Part shown: piece after piece, positions 18,061-27,600 of the stretch
Numbering within the stretch: position 1 is the stretch's first letter
How the letters are laid out: the number at the start of each line of letters is the position of its first letter
Origin: Verrucomicrobiaceae bacterium
GTDB taxonomy: Bacteria; Verrucomicrobiota; Verrucomicrobiia; Verrucomicrobiales; Verrucomicrobiaceae
DNA: 64,000 nucleotides
Direction: 5' to 3'
Assembly: GCA_016713035.1 (NCBI GenBank)
Contig: JADJPW010000002.1
Location: 496,001 to 560,000, forward strand
Notes under the pieces: model-generated
Seen by the model: only the letters and a program-made list of their open reading frames with translations
Told to the model about the DNA's origin: nothing
The model's database searches: none
Position numbers and translations under genes: made by a program

Positions 18061-18090
18061 AAAAAGCGGCTGAGTTGCCTCAGCCGCTTT
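18061..18090 (-). terminator. Rho-independent terminator of gnd
   Basis: AAAGCGGCTGAG and CTCAGCCGCTTT form a 12-bp stem with a TTGC loop, followed on the minus strand by a run of T. It lies about 65 bases after the gnd stop, beyond two REP-like hairpins. Confidence 0.8.
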
Positions 18091-18100
18091 CAAAGTTGTC

Positions 18101-18155
18101 CAGTTGCTGTGCAACTGGGGTTGGAGTTCGAGTTGCGCAGCAACTCGGCTACTTT
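18101..18155 (-). repeat. Two REP-like hairpins after gnd
   Basis: The first is CAGTTGC (18101-18107) with GCAACTG (18111-18117). The second is GAGTTGC (18130-18136) with GCAACTC (18140-18146), followed by GGCTACTTT (18147-18155). The tail is the same as at 16969, 27028 and 27367, while the stems differ but remain self-complementary. Confidence 0.65.
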
Positions 18156-19596
18156 AACCAATCACCTCAGGCCATTCCGTATGGAACATCTGGCCTTCGG
18201 GCTTGTCGGTGCGCTCGTAGGTGTGGGCACCGAAGAAGTCGCGCTGGGCCTGGAGGAGGTTGGCGGGGAGGCGGGCGGCGCGGTAGCTGTCGTAGTAGCC
18301 GAGGGAGGCGCTGAAGGCTGGAACCGGGATGCCGTTGAGGGTGGCGATGCTCACGACTTCACGCCAGTTTTGCTGGGTCTTGCTGAGCACGTCTTTGAAG
18401 AACGGATCGAGCATGAGGTTGGCCAGATTGGCGTTGGTGCGATACGCGTCGGTGATGCGGTTGAGGAAGCGGGCGCGGATGATGCAACCGCCGCGCCAGA
18501 TGGCGGCGATGCGGCCGAGGTCGAGCTTCCAGTCTTTCTTCGTGCCCATGGTTTGGATGAGGTCGAGACCCTGGGCGTAGCTGATGATCTTGGAGGCGTA
18601 GAGGGCGTCGTGGACCTTTTTGACGAGCTCCTTCTTGTCGGTGGTGATGTTGACGGTCGGGCCGGTGAGCTGGGTGCTGGCGGCGACGCGTTGCTTCTTC
18701 TGACTGGAGAGGATGCGGGCCTCGACGGCGGCGTTGATGGTGCTGACCACCACCGCGTTTTCGGCGGCGTTGAGCAGCGTCCATTGGCCGGTGCCTTTCT
18801 GGCCGGCTTTATCGACGATGAGTTCGACGACGGGCTTGCCGGTCTCGGGGTCTTTTTGCTCCAGGGCCTTGCCAGAGATCTGGATGAGGTAGCTGAGGAG
18901 GTCGCCCTCGTTCCACTCGTTGAAGATGGCGGCCATCTCGTCGGTGGTGAAGCCGGCGTGCTTGAAGATGTTGTAGGCTTCGCAGATGAGCTGCATGTCG
19001 CCGTATTCGATGCCGTTGTGGATCATCTTCACATAGTGACCGGCACCGCCGGGGCCGATGTGGATGACGCAGGGCTCGCCATCGACCTTCGCGGCGATGG
19101 ATTCAAAGATGGGCTTCATGACTTCCCAAGTGGAAGCAGGGCCGCCGGGCATGATGGAGGGGCCTTTGCGGGCACCTTCTTCACCGCCGGAGACGCCTGC
19201 GCCGATGAAGCGGAGGCCTTTTTCGGCGAGGTAGGCGTCGCGACGCTCGGTGGTCTGGTAGAAGCTGTTGCCACCGTCGATGACGATGTCGTCCTTGTCC
19301 AAAAGCGGGATGAGTTGCTCGATCACAGCGTCCACGGCGTCGCGGTCGGTGTCCTTCACGGCGGTGGATTTCACCATGATGTGGATTTTGCGCGGGGTGG
19401 CCAGGCTCTGGACGAATTCTTCCAGGGTGTGGGCACCGACGAGGGCCTTGCCGGGGTGTTTGGCGATGAATTCATCCGTCACGCTGGTGGTGCGGTTGAA
19501 GACGCTGACCTGAAAGCCGCGGCTTTCGACGTTGAGAACGAGGTTTTGGCCCATCACAGCGAGGCCGATCAATCCGAAGTCACTTTTTTTGCTCAT
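18154..19596 (-). CDS. gnd: 6-phosphogluconate dehydrogenase, decarboxylating
   Basis: Converts 6-phosphogluconate to ribulose 5-phosphate with NADP in the oxidative pentose phosphate pathway. The 480-residue length fits the long bacterial form. GLIGLAVMGQNLVLN is the dinucleotide motif, FIGAGVSGGEEGARKGPSIMPGG the substrate-binding signature, and a catalytic Lys is seen in HYVKMIHNGIEYGDM. The ATG at 19596 (MSKKSDFGLIG) was chosen; an upstream in-frame ATG at 19638 adds 14 residues outside the family. Its 3' end is duplicated at 16969-17166. Confidence 0.96.
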   Translation of the reverse strand: MSKKSDFGLIGLAVMGQNLVLNVESRGFQVSVFNRTTSVTDEFIAKHPGKALVGAHTLEEFVQSLATPRKIHIMVKSTAVKDTDRDAVDAVIEQLIPLLDKDDIVIDGGNSFYQTTERRDAYLAEKGLRFIGAGVSGGEEGARKGPSIMPGGPASTWEVMKPIFESIAAKVDGEPCVIHIGPGGAGHYVKMIHNGIEYGDMQLICEAYNIFKHAGFTTDEMAAIFNEWNEGDLLSYLIQISGKALEQKDPETGKPVVELIVDKAGQKGTGQWTLLNAAENAVVVSTINAAVEARILSSQKKQRVAASTQLTGPTVNITTDKKELVKKVHDALYASKIISYAQGLDLIQTMGTKKDWKLDLGRIAAIWRGGCIIRARFLNRITDAYRTNANLANLMLDPFFKDVLSKTQQNWREVVSIATLNGIPVPAFSASLGYYDSYRAARLPANLLQAQRDFFGAHTYERTDKPEGQMFHTEWPEVIG

Positions 19597-19679
19597 AATT
19601 TGGGGGCCGAGCCATACCCCCCCTACCCGCTTTGGCAAAGGAGATTTTCCTCATGGAGGGCATGAAGGAGACAGATGGA

Positions 19680-20759
19680 TCAGCGCAAGCCGGCCTCGGC
19701 GAGGCGCTCCTGCATGTCGGCGGCGAGGAGCTGGGTCTGGATGCCTTCGATCTTGCCCTGGATGAATTGATCGAGGTTGTAGAGGGTGACCTCGATGCGG
19801 TGATCGGTGACGCGGTTCTGGGGGAAGTTGTAGGTGCGGATTTTTTCCTCGCGTCCGCCGCCGCCGATGAGCTGGCGGCGATTGGCGGAGTATTTGGCGG
19901 CTTCTTCTTGCTGCTTCTTTTCCAGGAGGCGGCTGCGCAGGATGCCGAGGGCCTTTTCTTTGTTTTTGATCTGACTGCGGCCGTCCTGGCAGCGGACGAT
20001 GGTGCCGGTGGGGATGTGGAGGACCTGTACGGCGGAGTCGGTGGTGTTCACGCCCTGTCCGCCTGCGCCGGAGCTGCGGCAGACTTCGATGCGGACGTCT
20101 TCGGTGCGGAGCTCGATATCGACTTCCTCTGCCTCTGGGAGGACGGCGACGGTGGCGGCGCTGGTGTGGATACGGCCCTGCGCCTCGGTGGTGGGCACGC
20201 GCTGGACGCGGTGGACGCCGCTTTCGTATTTGAGGATGCGATAGACGTCTTCGCCGCTGATTTTGATGGTGGCCTCTTTGACGCCGCCGACGTCGGAGGA
20301 GCTGGCTTCGAGGGTTTCGACCTTCCAGCCGCGATTTTCTGCAAAGCGGGTGTACATGCGCATGAGGTCGCCTGCAAAGAGGCTGGCCTCATCACCACCG
20401 GTGCCTGCGCGGAACTCCATGAGCACGTCGCGGCCTTCGAGCGGGTCTGGGGGCAGGATGTACTCCTGGATCTGCTTTTCGAGCTCGATGAGCTGTGCTT
20501 CGAGCAGGGGGATCTCTGCCTGGGCCATCTCGGCGAGGTCTTTGTCATCGAGAGACTTCGCCATGTCGCGGTTCTCGCTGAGTTCGGTCTGGGCCTTCTG
20601 GTAGGCATCCCAGGCGGACATGAGCTTCTGGAGCCCGCGGTGCTCGCGGAGCAGGTCGCCTGCCTTTTTGGCGTCGTCGAAGAAATTCGGCCTGCCGATG
20701 ACGTCCTCGAGATCGGCAAAACGGGTGCGCTTGGCGTCGATGATGGGGGCGTAGTTCAT
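19680..20759 (-). CDS. prfA: Peptide chain release factor 1
   Basis: Terminates translation at UAA and UAG. The 359-residue protein carries the GGQ motif in RSSGAGGQGVNTTDSAVQ, which triggers peptidyl-tRNA hydrolysis, and FRAGTGGDEASLFAGDL in domain 2. Length and C-terminal coiled region fit RF1. It lies downstream of rpmE on the same strand, with a hairpin in the 88-base gap; rpmE-prfA order is common in bacteria. Confidence 0.95.
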   Translation of the reverse strand: MNYAPIIDAKRTRFADLEDVIGRPNFFDDAKKAGDLLREHRGLQKLMSAWDAYQKAQTELSENRDMAKSLDDKDLAEMAQAEIPLLEAQLIELEKQIQEYILPPDPLEGRDVLMEFRAGTGGDEASLFAGDLMRMYTRFAENRGWKVETLEASSSDVGGVKEATIKISGEDVYRILKYESGVHRVQRVPTTEAQGRIHTSAATVAVLPEAEEVDIELRTEDVRIEVCRSSGAGGQGVNTTDSAVQVLHIPTGTIVRCQDGRSQIKNKEKALGILRSRLLEKKQQEEAAKYSANRRQLIGGGGREEKIRTYNFPQNRVTDHRIEVTLYNLDQFIQGKIEGIQTQLLAADMQERLAEAGLR

Positions 20760-20789
20760 TTAGGTTCTCGATTCTCTGATTGGAAAAAC

Positions 20790-20824
20790 AAAACGGTGCC
20801 GCACGCGAGGCGAGGCACCGTTTT
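20790..20824 (-). terminator. Hairpin between rpmE and prfA
   Basis: AAAACGGTGCC (20790-20800) and GGCACCGTTTT (20814-20824) form an 11-bp stem. On the minus strand the second arm is followed by TTTTGTTTTTCC, so it looks like an intrinsic terminator or attenuator after rpmE that would set the level of prfA read-through. Confidence 0.75.
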
Positions 20825-20847
20825 GGCTAAAAGGAGGGGCTGTGAGG

Positions 20848-21093
20848 CTAGGAAGCGGACACATCCGAGGGCTTCGGAGCGGTGCGGCGTGCGCGGGTGC
20901 TGCCGTAGCGCTGGGCGAACTTGTCCACGCGGCCTGCGGTGTCGATGAAGCGCTGCTCGCCGGTGAAGAAGGGATGGCAGGCGGCACAGATACCGATACG
21001 GAGATTCTGCACGGTGGAGATGGTGTCATAGACGGCCCCGCAGGTGCAGGTGATCGTCGTTTCAAAGGTCTTCGGGTGGGTGCTTTCTTTCAT
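20848..21093 (-). CDS. rpmE: 50S ribosomal protein L31
   Basis: An 81-residue zinc-type L31. The sequence CTCGAVYDT...ICAACHPFFTG gives a CxC...CxxC zinc ligand set, and the family's GxxRFIDTAGRVDKFAQRYG follows. The start at 21093 (MKESTHPKTFET) matches the family; further upstream in-frame sequence is not similar. The C-terminal Arg/Lys extension is moderately long. Confidence 0.93.
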   Translation of the reverse strand: MKESTHPKTFETTITCTCGAVYDTISTVQNLRIGICAACHPFFTGEQRFIDTAGRVDKFAQRYGSTRARRTAPKPSDVSAS

Positions 21094-21308
21094 GGTGTGG
21101 TAGTAGCCACGGTGATCGGCGAGGGGTGGGTTCTTTCGCCGGGGCGTGGGGGCATGGATGTTAGAGGAGTTTGCCCCGCCGTCAACCGCCAAGGCGGCAC
21201 GGCCTGGAAAGGCCTCTGGATAGCCCCCTGGAATGCAGGGACGGCCCCGGTAGGTGAAAGCTGCCCCGCCTTGACCTAGAGAGCTGCCCCGGCATCATCG
21301 CTTACTCC

Positions 21309-22397
21309 ATGCGCCTGCCCTTTCTCCAGCCCCGACTTTTCTCCATGATGGCGTGGGGTCTGCTGGCAGCGCCTACCTGCACTCTCATGGCGGAAGATCA
21401 CCTGCGCATCGGCATCATCGGGCTGGATACCTCCCACGCGGAGCAGTTCACCCTCCGGCTCAATGACTCGGCCAATCCGAATCACATCGCTGGTGGCCGC
21501 GTGGTGGCCGCCTTTCCCACGCCTAGCGCCGACCTGCCAGAGAGCCGCGACCGCGTGGAGGGCTTTACCAAAATCGTGCGGGATAAATACGGTGTGCGCA
21601 TCGCCAGTAGCATCGCCGAGGTCTGCGGCAGTGTGGATGCCATCATGCTCCTCGTGCTCGATGGCCGTCCCCGGCTGGAGCAGATGCGGCAAATCCTCGC
21701 CTTTAAAAAACCTGTCTTCATGGACAAACCCGTCGCTGCATCGCTGAAGGACGCTGTAGCGATCTACAAGCTGGCCGAGGAGGCAGGCACCCCCGTCTTC
21801 AGTGCCTCCGCACTGCGCTGGTATCCCGGCGTGGTGGAGGTCGCCACGGCGGAAAAGGAGCCGCCCGCCGCCGCTATCTCCTACGGTCCTGCCCACATCA
21901 TGGAGCATCACCCCGATCTGTTTTTTTATGGCATCCACCCCGCAGAGGCACTCTTCACCGTGATGGGCAGCGGATGCCGCTCCGTCAGCCGCGTCACCAC
22001 GCCAACACTATCTGTCATCAATGGCGTGTGGGATGGTGGGCGCATCGGCACCCTGCATGCCATCCATGAAGGGGCCAAGGACTACCGCCTCATCCGCTTC
22101 GGGCGTGAGGTGATCACCGAGCAAAAAACAGGCGGGGACTACACCCCACTGCTGCGCGAGATCATGAAGTTCTTTAAAACACGACAGGCTCCCGTCACCG
22201 CACGCGAGACACTCGAGATCTACGCCTTCATGGAGGCCGCAGAGGAGAGCAAACGCCGCAATGGAGCCACCATCCAGCTCCGTGAAGTATTGCTCAAAGC
22301 GAGTGCCCCCGAAGCCTGGCTACCCGCCGCGCCCACGCCCACCACCGCGCCCCAGCCTACCACCAAGAAAAATCTCCCCAAAGCCGGAGATAGCTGA
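21309..22397 (+). CDS. Exported Gfo/Idh/MocA-type oxidoreductase
   Basis: A 362-residue protein with an N-terminal hydrophobic segment (SMMAWGLLAAPTCTLMA), then a Rossmann core LRIGIIGLDTSHA, VDAIMLLVLDGR and KPVFMDKPVAASLKDA. The Lys-Pro of MDKPVA is the family's catalytic-site motif. Many PVC genomes carry exported members of this family. The C-terminus ends in a Pro/Thr/Ala-rich tail. It is convergent with the next gene. Substrate unknown, most likely a sugar derivative. Confidence 0.82.
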   Translation: MRLPFLQPRLFSMMAWGLLAAPTCTLMAEDHLRIGIIGLDTSHAEQFTLRLNDSANPNHIAGGRVVAAFPTPSADLPESRDRVEGFTKIVRDKYGVRIASSIAEVCGSVDAIMLLVLDGRPRLEQMRQILAFKKPVFMDKPVAASLKDAVAIYKLAEEAGTPVFSASALRWYPGVVEVATAEKEPPAAAISYGPAHIMEHHPDLFFYGIHPAEALFTVMGSGCRSVSRVTTPTLSVINGVWDGGRIGTLHAIHEGAKDYRLIRFGREVITEQKTGGDYTPLLREIMKFFKTRQAPVTARETLEIYAFMEAAEESKRRNGATIQLREVLLKASAPEAWLPAAPTPTTAPQPTTKKNLPKAGDS

Positions 22398-22413
22398 GGG
22401 AGGAGGCGGGAGA

Positions 22414-24471
22414 TCACTCCTCACGCACACGCAGATCCAGACTCGGGGTAGGGGGGGCAGCTTTCGGCTTCAGCGCGAGCTGGCGCAGTGTCCAGGAGCC
22501 CACATTGCCAGCATCCGTCAGTGACTCATGCACCGCCACCGTATCCACCGTGGTGAAAAGGGTGAGCATCGGATACTGCGGCAGCAGGCGGTCCTCTAGC
22601 TGGCGCACACGCGCTGCCGCCGCTGCAGGCTCGAACTCCGTCGCAAGTGCCTCCAGCAGCAGATCCGTCTGAGCGTCCTCGATGCCGCAAAAATTCGTCC
22701 CACCTGCACGCGCCTGGGACGAGTGCCACCACGGAAACTGGTCCCACGAAACCTCGAACCGCTGCTCCACCAGCACCGCATCGAACTCATGCTCCCTCAG
22801 ACGCCGCTCTAGCTCGTCCGCCTTCGCCGCACGCTCGACGTGCAGCTTCACCCCCAGCACCCTCCACTGAGCCGCCAGCTGCTGCGCCGTCTTTTCCGCC
22901 ACCGCATCCCCTTGGATGATCAGAAGGGAAAACTCCATCATCCCATCTGGTCCGCGTAAAACACCATCCACACCTGGCAACCATCCTGCCGTCTGTAGGC
23001 GCTTTTTTGCATGCTGCGGCGCATACGCCAGACGTGGGGCCCGCGTATGCAGCCACATACCAGGCGGAAACAGGCTCGCATCTGCCACCGTCTGCACCCC
23101 ACCGATCTGGCTGATAATCGACGGCACATGGGTGAACTCCGCCAGCGACTCACGCACCAGTGCATCACGCAGCGGGCCTTTCCGAGTATTCCATAGCACC
23201 ACGAGCCGCCGGTGCGGAGGCGTGAGGCAAGTACGGAGTCTCTTTTCTCCCGCCACACTCTGCCCCGGCCAAATCAGATGCGCAGTCCGCGTCGCTAGGC
23301 CGATCTGCGTCATCAGCGGCGACGCCGAAAAGTGAAACACCAGACTACTCGCATCCAGCGCCTGATTCGCCGGCAAAAGAGCGAGCGTGCGTGAATCAAG
23401 CTGACTGAGATGGAAGGCCCCCGCCCCAGGTGGAGGATGCTGAGTGAAGGCCGCATCATCACCACCGCCATGAGCCTGCCACCACGCCGCAGGCAGCACC
23501 GGCAAATCAGTCCATCCACACAGCGCCGGCCCGTAGCGACTACGGAAGACCACATGCAGTTGCATCCCCCCATTTTGCACCACCAAAGCCTGAATATGGC
23601 GTAGAGCCTCGCGATTGGGCAGCAACCAGGGGCGACTCCGCACCTCCTCGATCGTCGTACGAGCATCCTCCGCCGTGACAGGCGTCCCATCATGCCAAGT
23701 CAAACCGTGGCGGATATCCAGATCCAGCACCGGCTCACTCAAAGCCACCGTCTCACCGATCAATCGAGCCCGCACCTCACTCTCCGAGCCATCATGCAGC
23801 ACACGGCGCAAAGCATCGACAAGGAGCCGCGTAGGGCTACGGACCACGATCTCCACAGCGCGGTCGTTTTCATACCACACACGGCAGATCTGGCTCGCAG
23901 CTCCCTCCTGGGTCAAAAACTGCCGCATCGACTCCCGAATCGGCTTATCAGCCTCAAAGCGCCAAAACTCCAGCACACTGGGTTGAAGTGAAGAAATGAC
24001 CTCCAGCGCCTGCGCCGTCCCAGCATGCGTAGGGTCAGAAAAATTCATCACCAGACTGCCACCCAAAACACGCACCGTGCTCAGGTGCCACAGCGCCCAG
24101 ACATTTTTCTCCGTCAATTGAGCCTGCAGCATCTCCTGCGCCCTCCTCGCTGTCGCCTCATCTCCGAACCAACACGTCACATCCTGCGACCAGCGCCAAA
24201 GCTCTGCCAAAGCCGGCTGCAAGGCCCCATCCGCCCCGATGCGCATCAGCGGCTCGTGCACCAGATCGATCATCTGTCGTTCTGCCTCGCTCTGCGGGGA
24301 ATAGGGGTGCATCGCAGGCAGCGCCTGTGTCATCATCGCCGCCAGATGCCCTCCCGCGCTACCGCGAGCCCGCTTCGCCTGACCCGCCGCCCACCAAGTC
24401 ACCGCCAGCACAGCCAGCGGGAAACCAAACAGAAAAGCGCGAAGAAAAAGCATCCAGGCATCTATCTCCAT
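22414..24471 (-). CDS. Extracellular solute-binding protein, family 5 (peptide/nickel type)
   Basis: A 685-residue membrane-anchored binding protein. Residues 7-28 are hydrophobic (FLRAFLFGFPLAVLAVTWWA). The SBP_bac_5 signature appears late as LDLDIRHGLTWHDGTPVTAEDA, and LVHEPLMRIGADGALQPALAE marks the N-terminal lobe. A region of about 90 residues with YENDR and LVDALRR is inserted compared with typical DppA/OppA. No permease or ATPase genes adjoin, so it is an orphan component. The ligand is unknown. Confidence 0.75.
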   Translation of the reverse strand: MEIDAWMLFLRAFLFGFPLAVLAVTWWAAGQAKRARGSAGGHLAAMMTQALPAMHPYSPQSEAERQMIDLVHEPLMRIGADGALQPALAELWRWSQDVTCWFGDEATARRAQEMLQAQLTEKNVWALWHLSTVRVLGGSLVMNFSDPTHAGTAQALEVISSLQPSVLEFWRFEADKPIRESMRQFLTQEGAASQICRVWYENDRAVEIVVRSPTRLLVDALRRVLHDGSESEVRARLIGETVALSEPVLDLDIRHGLTWHDGTPVTAEDARTTIEEVRSRPWLLPNREALRHIQALVVQNGGMQLHVVFRSRYGPALCGWTDLPVLPAAWWQAHGGGDDAAFTQHPPPGAGAFHLSQLDSRTLALLPANQALDASSLVFHFSASPLMTQIGLATRTAHLIWPGQSVAGEKRLRTCLTPPHRRLVVLWNTRKGPLRDALVRESLAEFTHVPSIISQIGGVQTVADASLFPPGMWLHTRAPRLAYAPQHAKKRLQTAGWLPGVDGVLRGPDGMMEFSLLIIQGDAVAEKTAQQLAAQWRVLGVKLHVERAAKADELERRLREHEFDAVLVEQRFEVSWDQFPWWHSSQARAGGTNFCGIEDAQTDLLLEALATEFEPAAAAARVRQLEDRLLPQYPMLTLFTTVDTVAVHESLTDAGNVGSWTLRQLALKPKAAPPTPSLDLRVREE

Positions 24472-24604
24472 CGATCGGGTAGAGCAAGCATGGACAGCCA
24501 GAAGAAGGCCACCGCCCCAGACTCATGCTGACTGAACAGTTTGCAGGAGACTGCTCAATCGCCGCTGCGCATTCCGCGCAAACCATGGCGTGAGAAATGC
24601 AAAC

Positions 24605-27600
24605 TCAGCCCTTCAGCGTCATCAGATACGCGAGCAGATCGGCCACCTGCTGATCCTGCAAGCCATCGAGCAGCCCCTCTGGCATCAGGGAGCGGCGGAT
24701 GTATTTCGTGCTGCGGATGTCGGCCTTATTGATGCGGCGGTCGGGCAGGCCTGGCTGGCGGATGATGGTGGCGTCCTTGTCCTCGCTGACGAAGAAGGCG
24801 TCGATGAGATCGCCGTTCTTCATTTCCACGCGGAAGATGCGGTATCCGGGCTCCATGGCCGCGTTTGGCGTCAAAATGTTGCGCAAAACAGCCTCCAACC
24901 CCATCGCACCCGCGCCAGAGAGGTTCGGGCCGATTTGGCCGCCTGCGCTGCCGATTTGGTGGCAGGCCATGCACAGTGCCGAAAGCGCCTTTCCAGCCTC
25001 CGCGTGGCCTTTGGCAGCCAAAGCAGTGTATTTAGCAAACTTGGCATCCAGAGCCTTCGCCGCCTCTTCCGTGAGCAGCGGCGGTGTGTCGATGGTTTTG
25101 GCAATGCGGGCACCTTTGCCGAGTTTTTCACCGGCTTTGAGATAAGTCGTAAAGGTCTTATCCGGCCTATAGGACCTATCAAAGCCGTTCCGAATCTCCG
25201 CCGCGCTCCGCGCCACTTTCCACACCCGGAACTCCATCATCGCACCCTCGGTGCCTTTGTTGGGGCCGCTCCAGCCGATCTGGCAGTTTTCCCACTTCTG
25301 CGGGGCGGGCTTGGTGCCTTCGGCATCGAGCTCGCCGTTTTGGTAGATGCGGAAGTGGCCTTTTTCATCGCGGGTGACCGCCACATGCGTCCATAGATCG
25401 GGCGTCATCGGTTTATTCGCCACACACACATCGCGCAGCTCGGAGCCGGCATAGACGCGGAACTTGCCGCCGAAGAAATTCATGTCCACACCGCCCTTCA
25501 CACCGAGCAGACCGTCCTCATTGCCGATGCCCGGCGCGAGCCGCACCCAGGCCTCGACAGTGAAGGCACCATCGAGCGTGATCTTGGAATCGACCAAAGC
25601 GCTGTCCTGCCCATCGAGCAGCAAGACCTCGCGGAAGATGCCACCGAGCTGCTGCTGGAGTTTTGTGATGGCCGGATCATCGCCAAGCACGGTGGCGAGT
25701 CGCTCAACGGTGGGGCCGTCGAGGTCGGCCTGCGGCAGCGTTTTATCGAGCAAAGCGGCCACGATGGTCTTCGCACCGGCTTTGCTGCTGGCAAGCACAC
25801 TCAGTGTCGGGCGGCGAACCGATGGCTCGATGGAGGCGTAGAGCTTCAGATATTCTCCGGGTGCGTTTGGATTTCTCGACGAAGCGAGAGCTGCAATCGC
25901 GTTGATGCGAATCTGGTTATAAGGCGACTTAGCGAGCGCGACGAAAAGGTCGCTCGCCTCACTTTTCATTTCCGCCAATGTCGCGAGAGCAAGACCTATG
26001 CTGTCCGGCTCCGAGCCAAGGGGAGCTTTGGGATCATCCATAGGAAGCCTCAGGTCCTTAATGCCGTTTTTGGCAACAGTCTCTTTTAATGCGGCCGTGA
26101 GTTCGGCTTCGACATCTGTGAGGTTAAAACGACTGACAAGTTGTAGCGCTGCTTTAAATGCATCCTGATCACGCACTTTGATTGTGTACACGGCGCGCCC
26201 GCTTTGAAGTACTTCCATCTCTTTCGTTGCCTTCAGCAGCGATCTTGCTGCATCATTGATAAATGGCGCGATCTTCATGGGATCGAGCTTCGTGCTGTGG
26301 ACGAGCAGCTTCTCGACAACGGAGGCCCGTGTCTTCGGACTCGCCAGCAACGCCTTCAAAGAATCCCCACACCCGTTTTCCCCTGGGAACTGGGCGAGGC
26401 GGAGGAGTTCTTCGTCATTCGGGGCGCGGTCGAGCTGCGGGAGCAGTTTGGCGACACGGGAAGCGCTGGCCTTCGGCTCCAAGGCGAGCGAGGCAAGCAC
26501 GCGGGCCTCGACGGGCAGTTTCGCGGCGGCTTCGGAGTCGAGGAACCTCGCGACGACATCGGGATGACGCTCCAGGAACATGCGGACGAGGAAGCGCTCG
26601 AACTCGCGGTCGTAGGCCTCGCGCACGGGCAGCTGCTTGTTGCCGCGCGTGGAAGCGATGGTGGGGCCGTTGGTGAGGCTGGGTTTGGCGAAGGAGAGGA
26701 GTGCGGAGATGTTTTGATCGGACAGATTCCGACCGATCTGACTGATCTGGCTGAATTGACTGCTGGCGAGATACTCTTGAGCGGCGAAATGGGTCGCGGG
26801 GAGCTGTTTGCGGTCGAGAAGCTCCTGCCATGCCAGATGCGCCTTTGCGACAGGCTCAGTGCCAAGGGTCGCAACAAGCTCCTCGGTGCTCAGCTTCGTG
26901 AAGTCCGGGATCGTACGGTAGCCATCTCGCTCCGCGAGATGAGCAGAGGGCTTGCTTTCGGAGCTGGCGGGTGATTTGGCGGCAACGGGTGTTGGCGGTG
27001 CGCTTGGCTCATCTCGCGGAGCGAGATGGCTACTTTGCTTCGCCTTCACCCGCCAAATGCGTCCCCGCGTCTTGTCGCGGTCAGGATGCGCGCGTGGCAC
27101 CTCATTGTGGGAGATGATCTTGTTGTACCAATCGACGATGTAGATGCAGCCGTCGGGGCCGTTGGTGAGGGCGACGGGGCGGAAGAAGGGATCGTCGCAG
27201 GTAATGAGGTCGGGGAGTTGGGCGAGCTTCCAATACGCGCCGTCGCGATGCATGGCGATGGTTTGAATCTTCGAGGTGATGGGATTGGCGACGGCCATCG
27301 AATAGGTGGGCGGCGCAGAGTTGCCTTGTTGCTGTGCAACAAGAGCTCCCTGTTCCGCAGGAACAGGGCTACTTTTCAGCGGGCCGCTCTCGATGAGCGC
27401 CAGGCCGCTCAAGCCCGTGCCGCCCATGCGGAACTCGGCCTGAGGCGGGAAATCGGGTTGATAGCTCTTTTTGAGGGCCTCCATGCCGCCGGGGTAGTAG
27501 GCGTATTCGTGGAAGGGCATGACCGGGTAGCCGTAGTCGTTGGCTTCCTGGATGAAGGTCTCGCCTTCGCCGGTGATGACGAGGCCCCAGATGTTGTTCG

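Noticed and set aside
18109..19665. 518-codon plus-strand frame opposite gnd
   Set aside because: Gly/Val/Asp-rich translation typical of the antisense of a GC-rich gene; gnd is unambiguous.
19632..20948. 438-codon plus-strand frame opposite prfA
   Set aside because: Antisense shadow of prfA with skewed composition.
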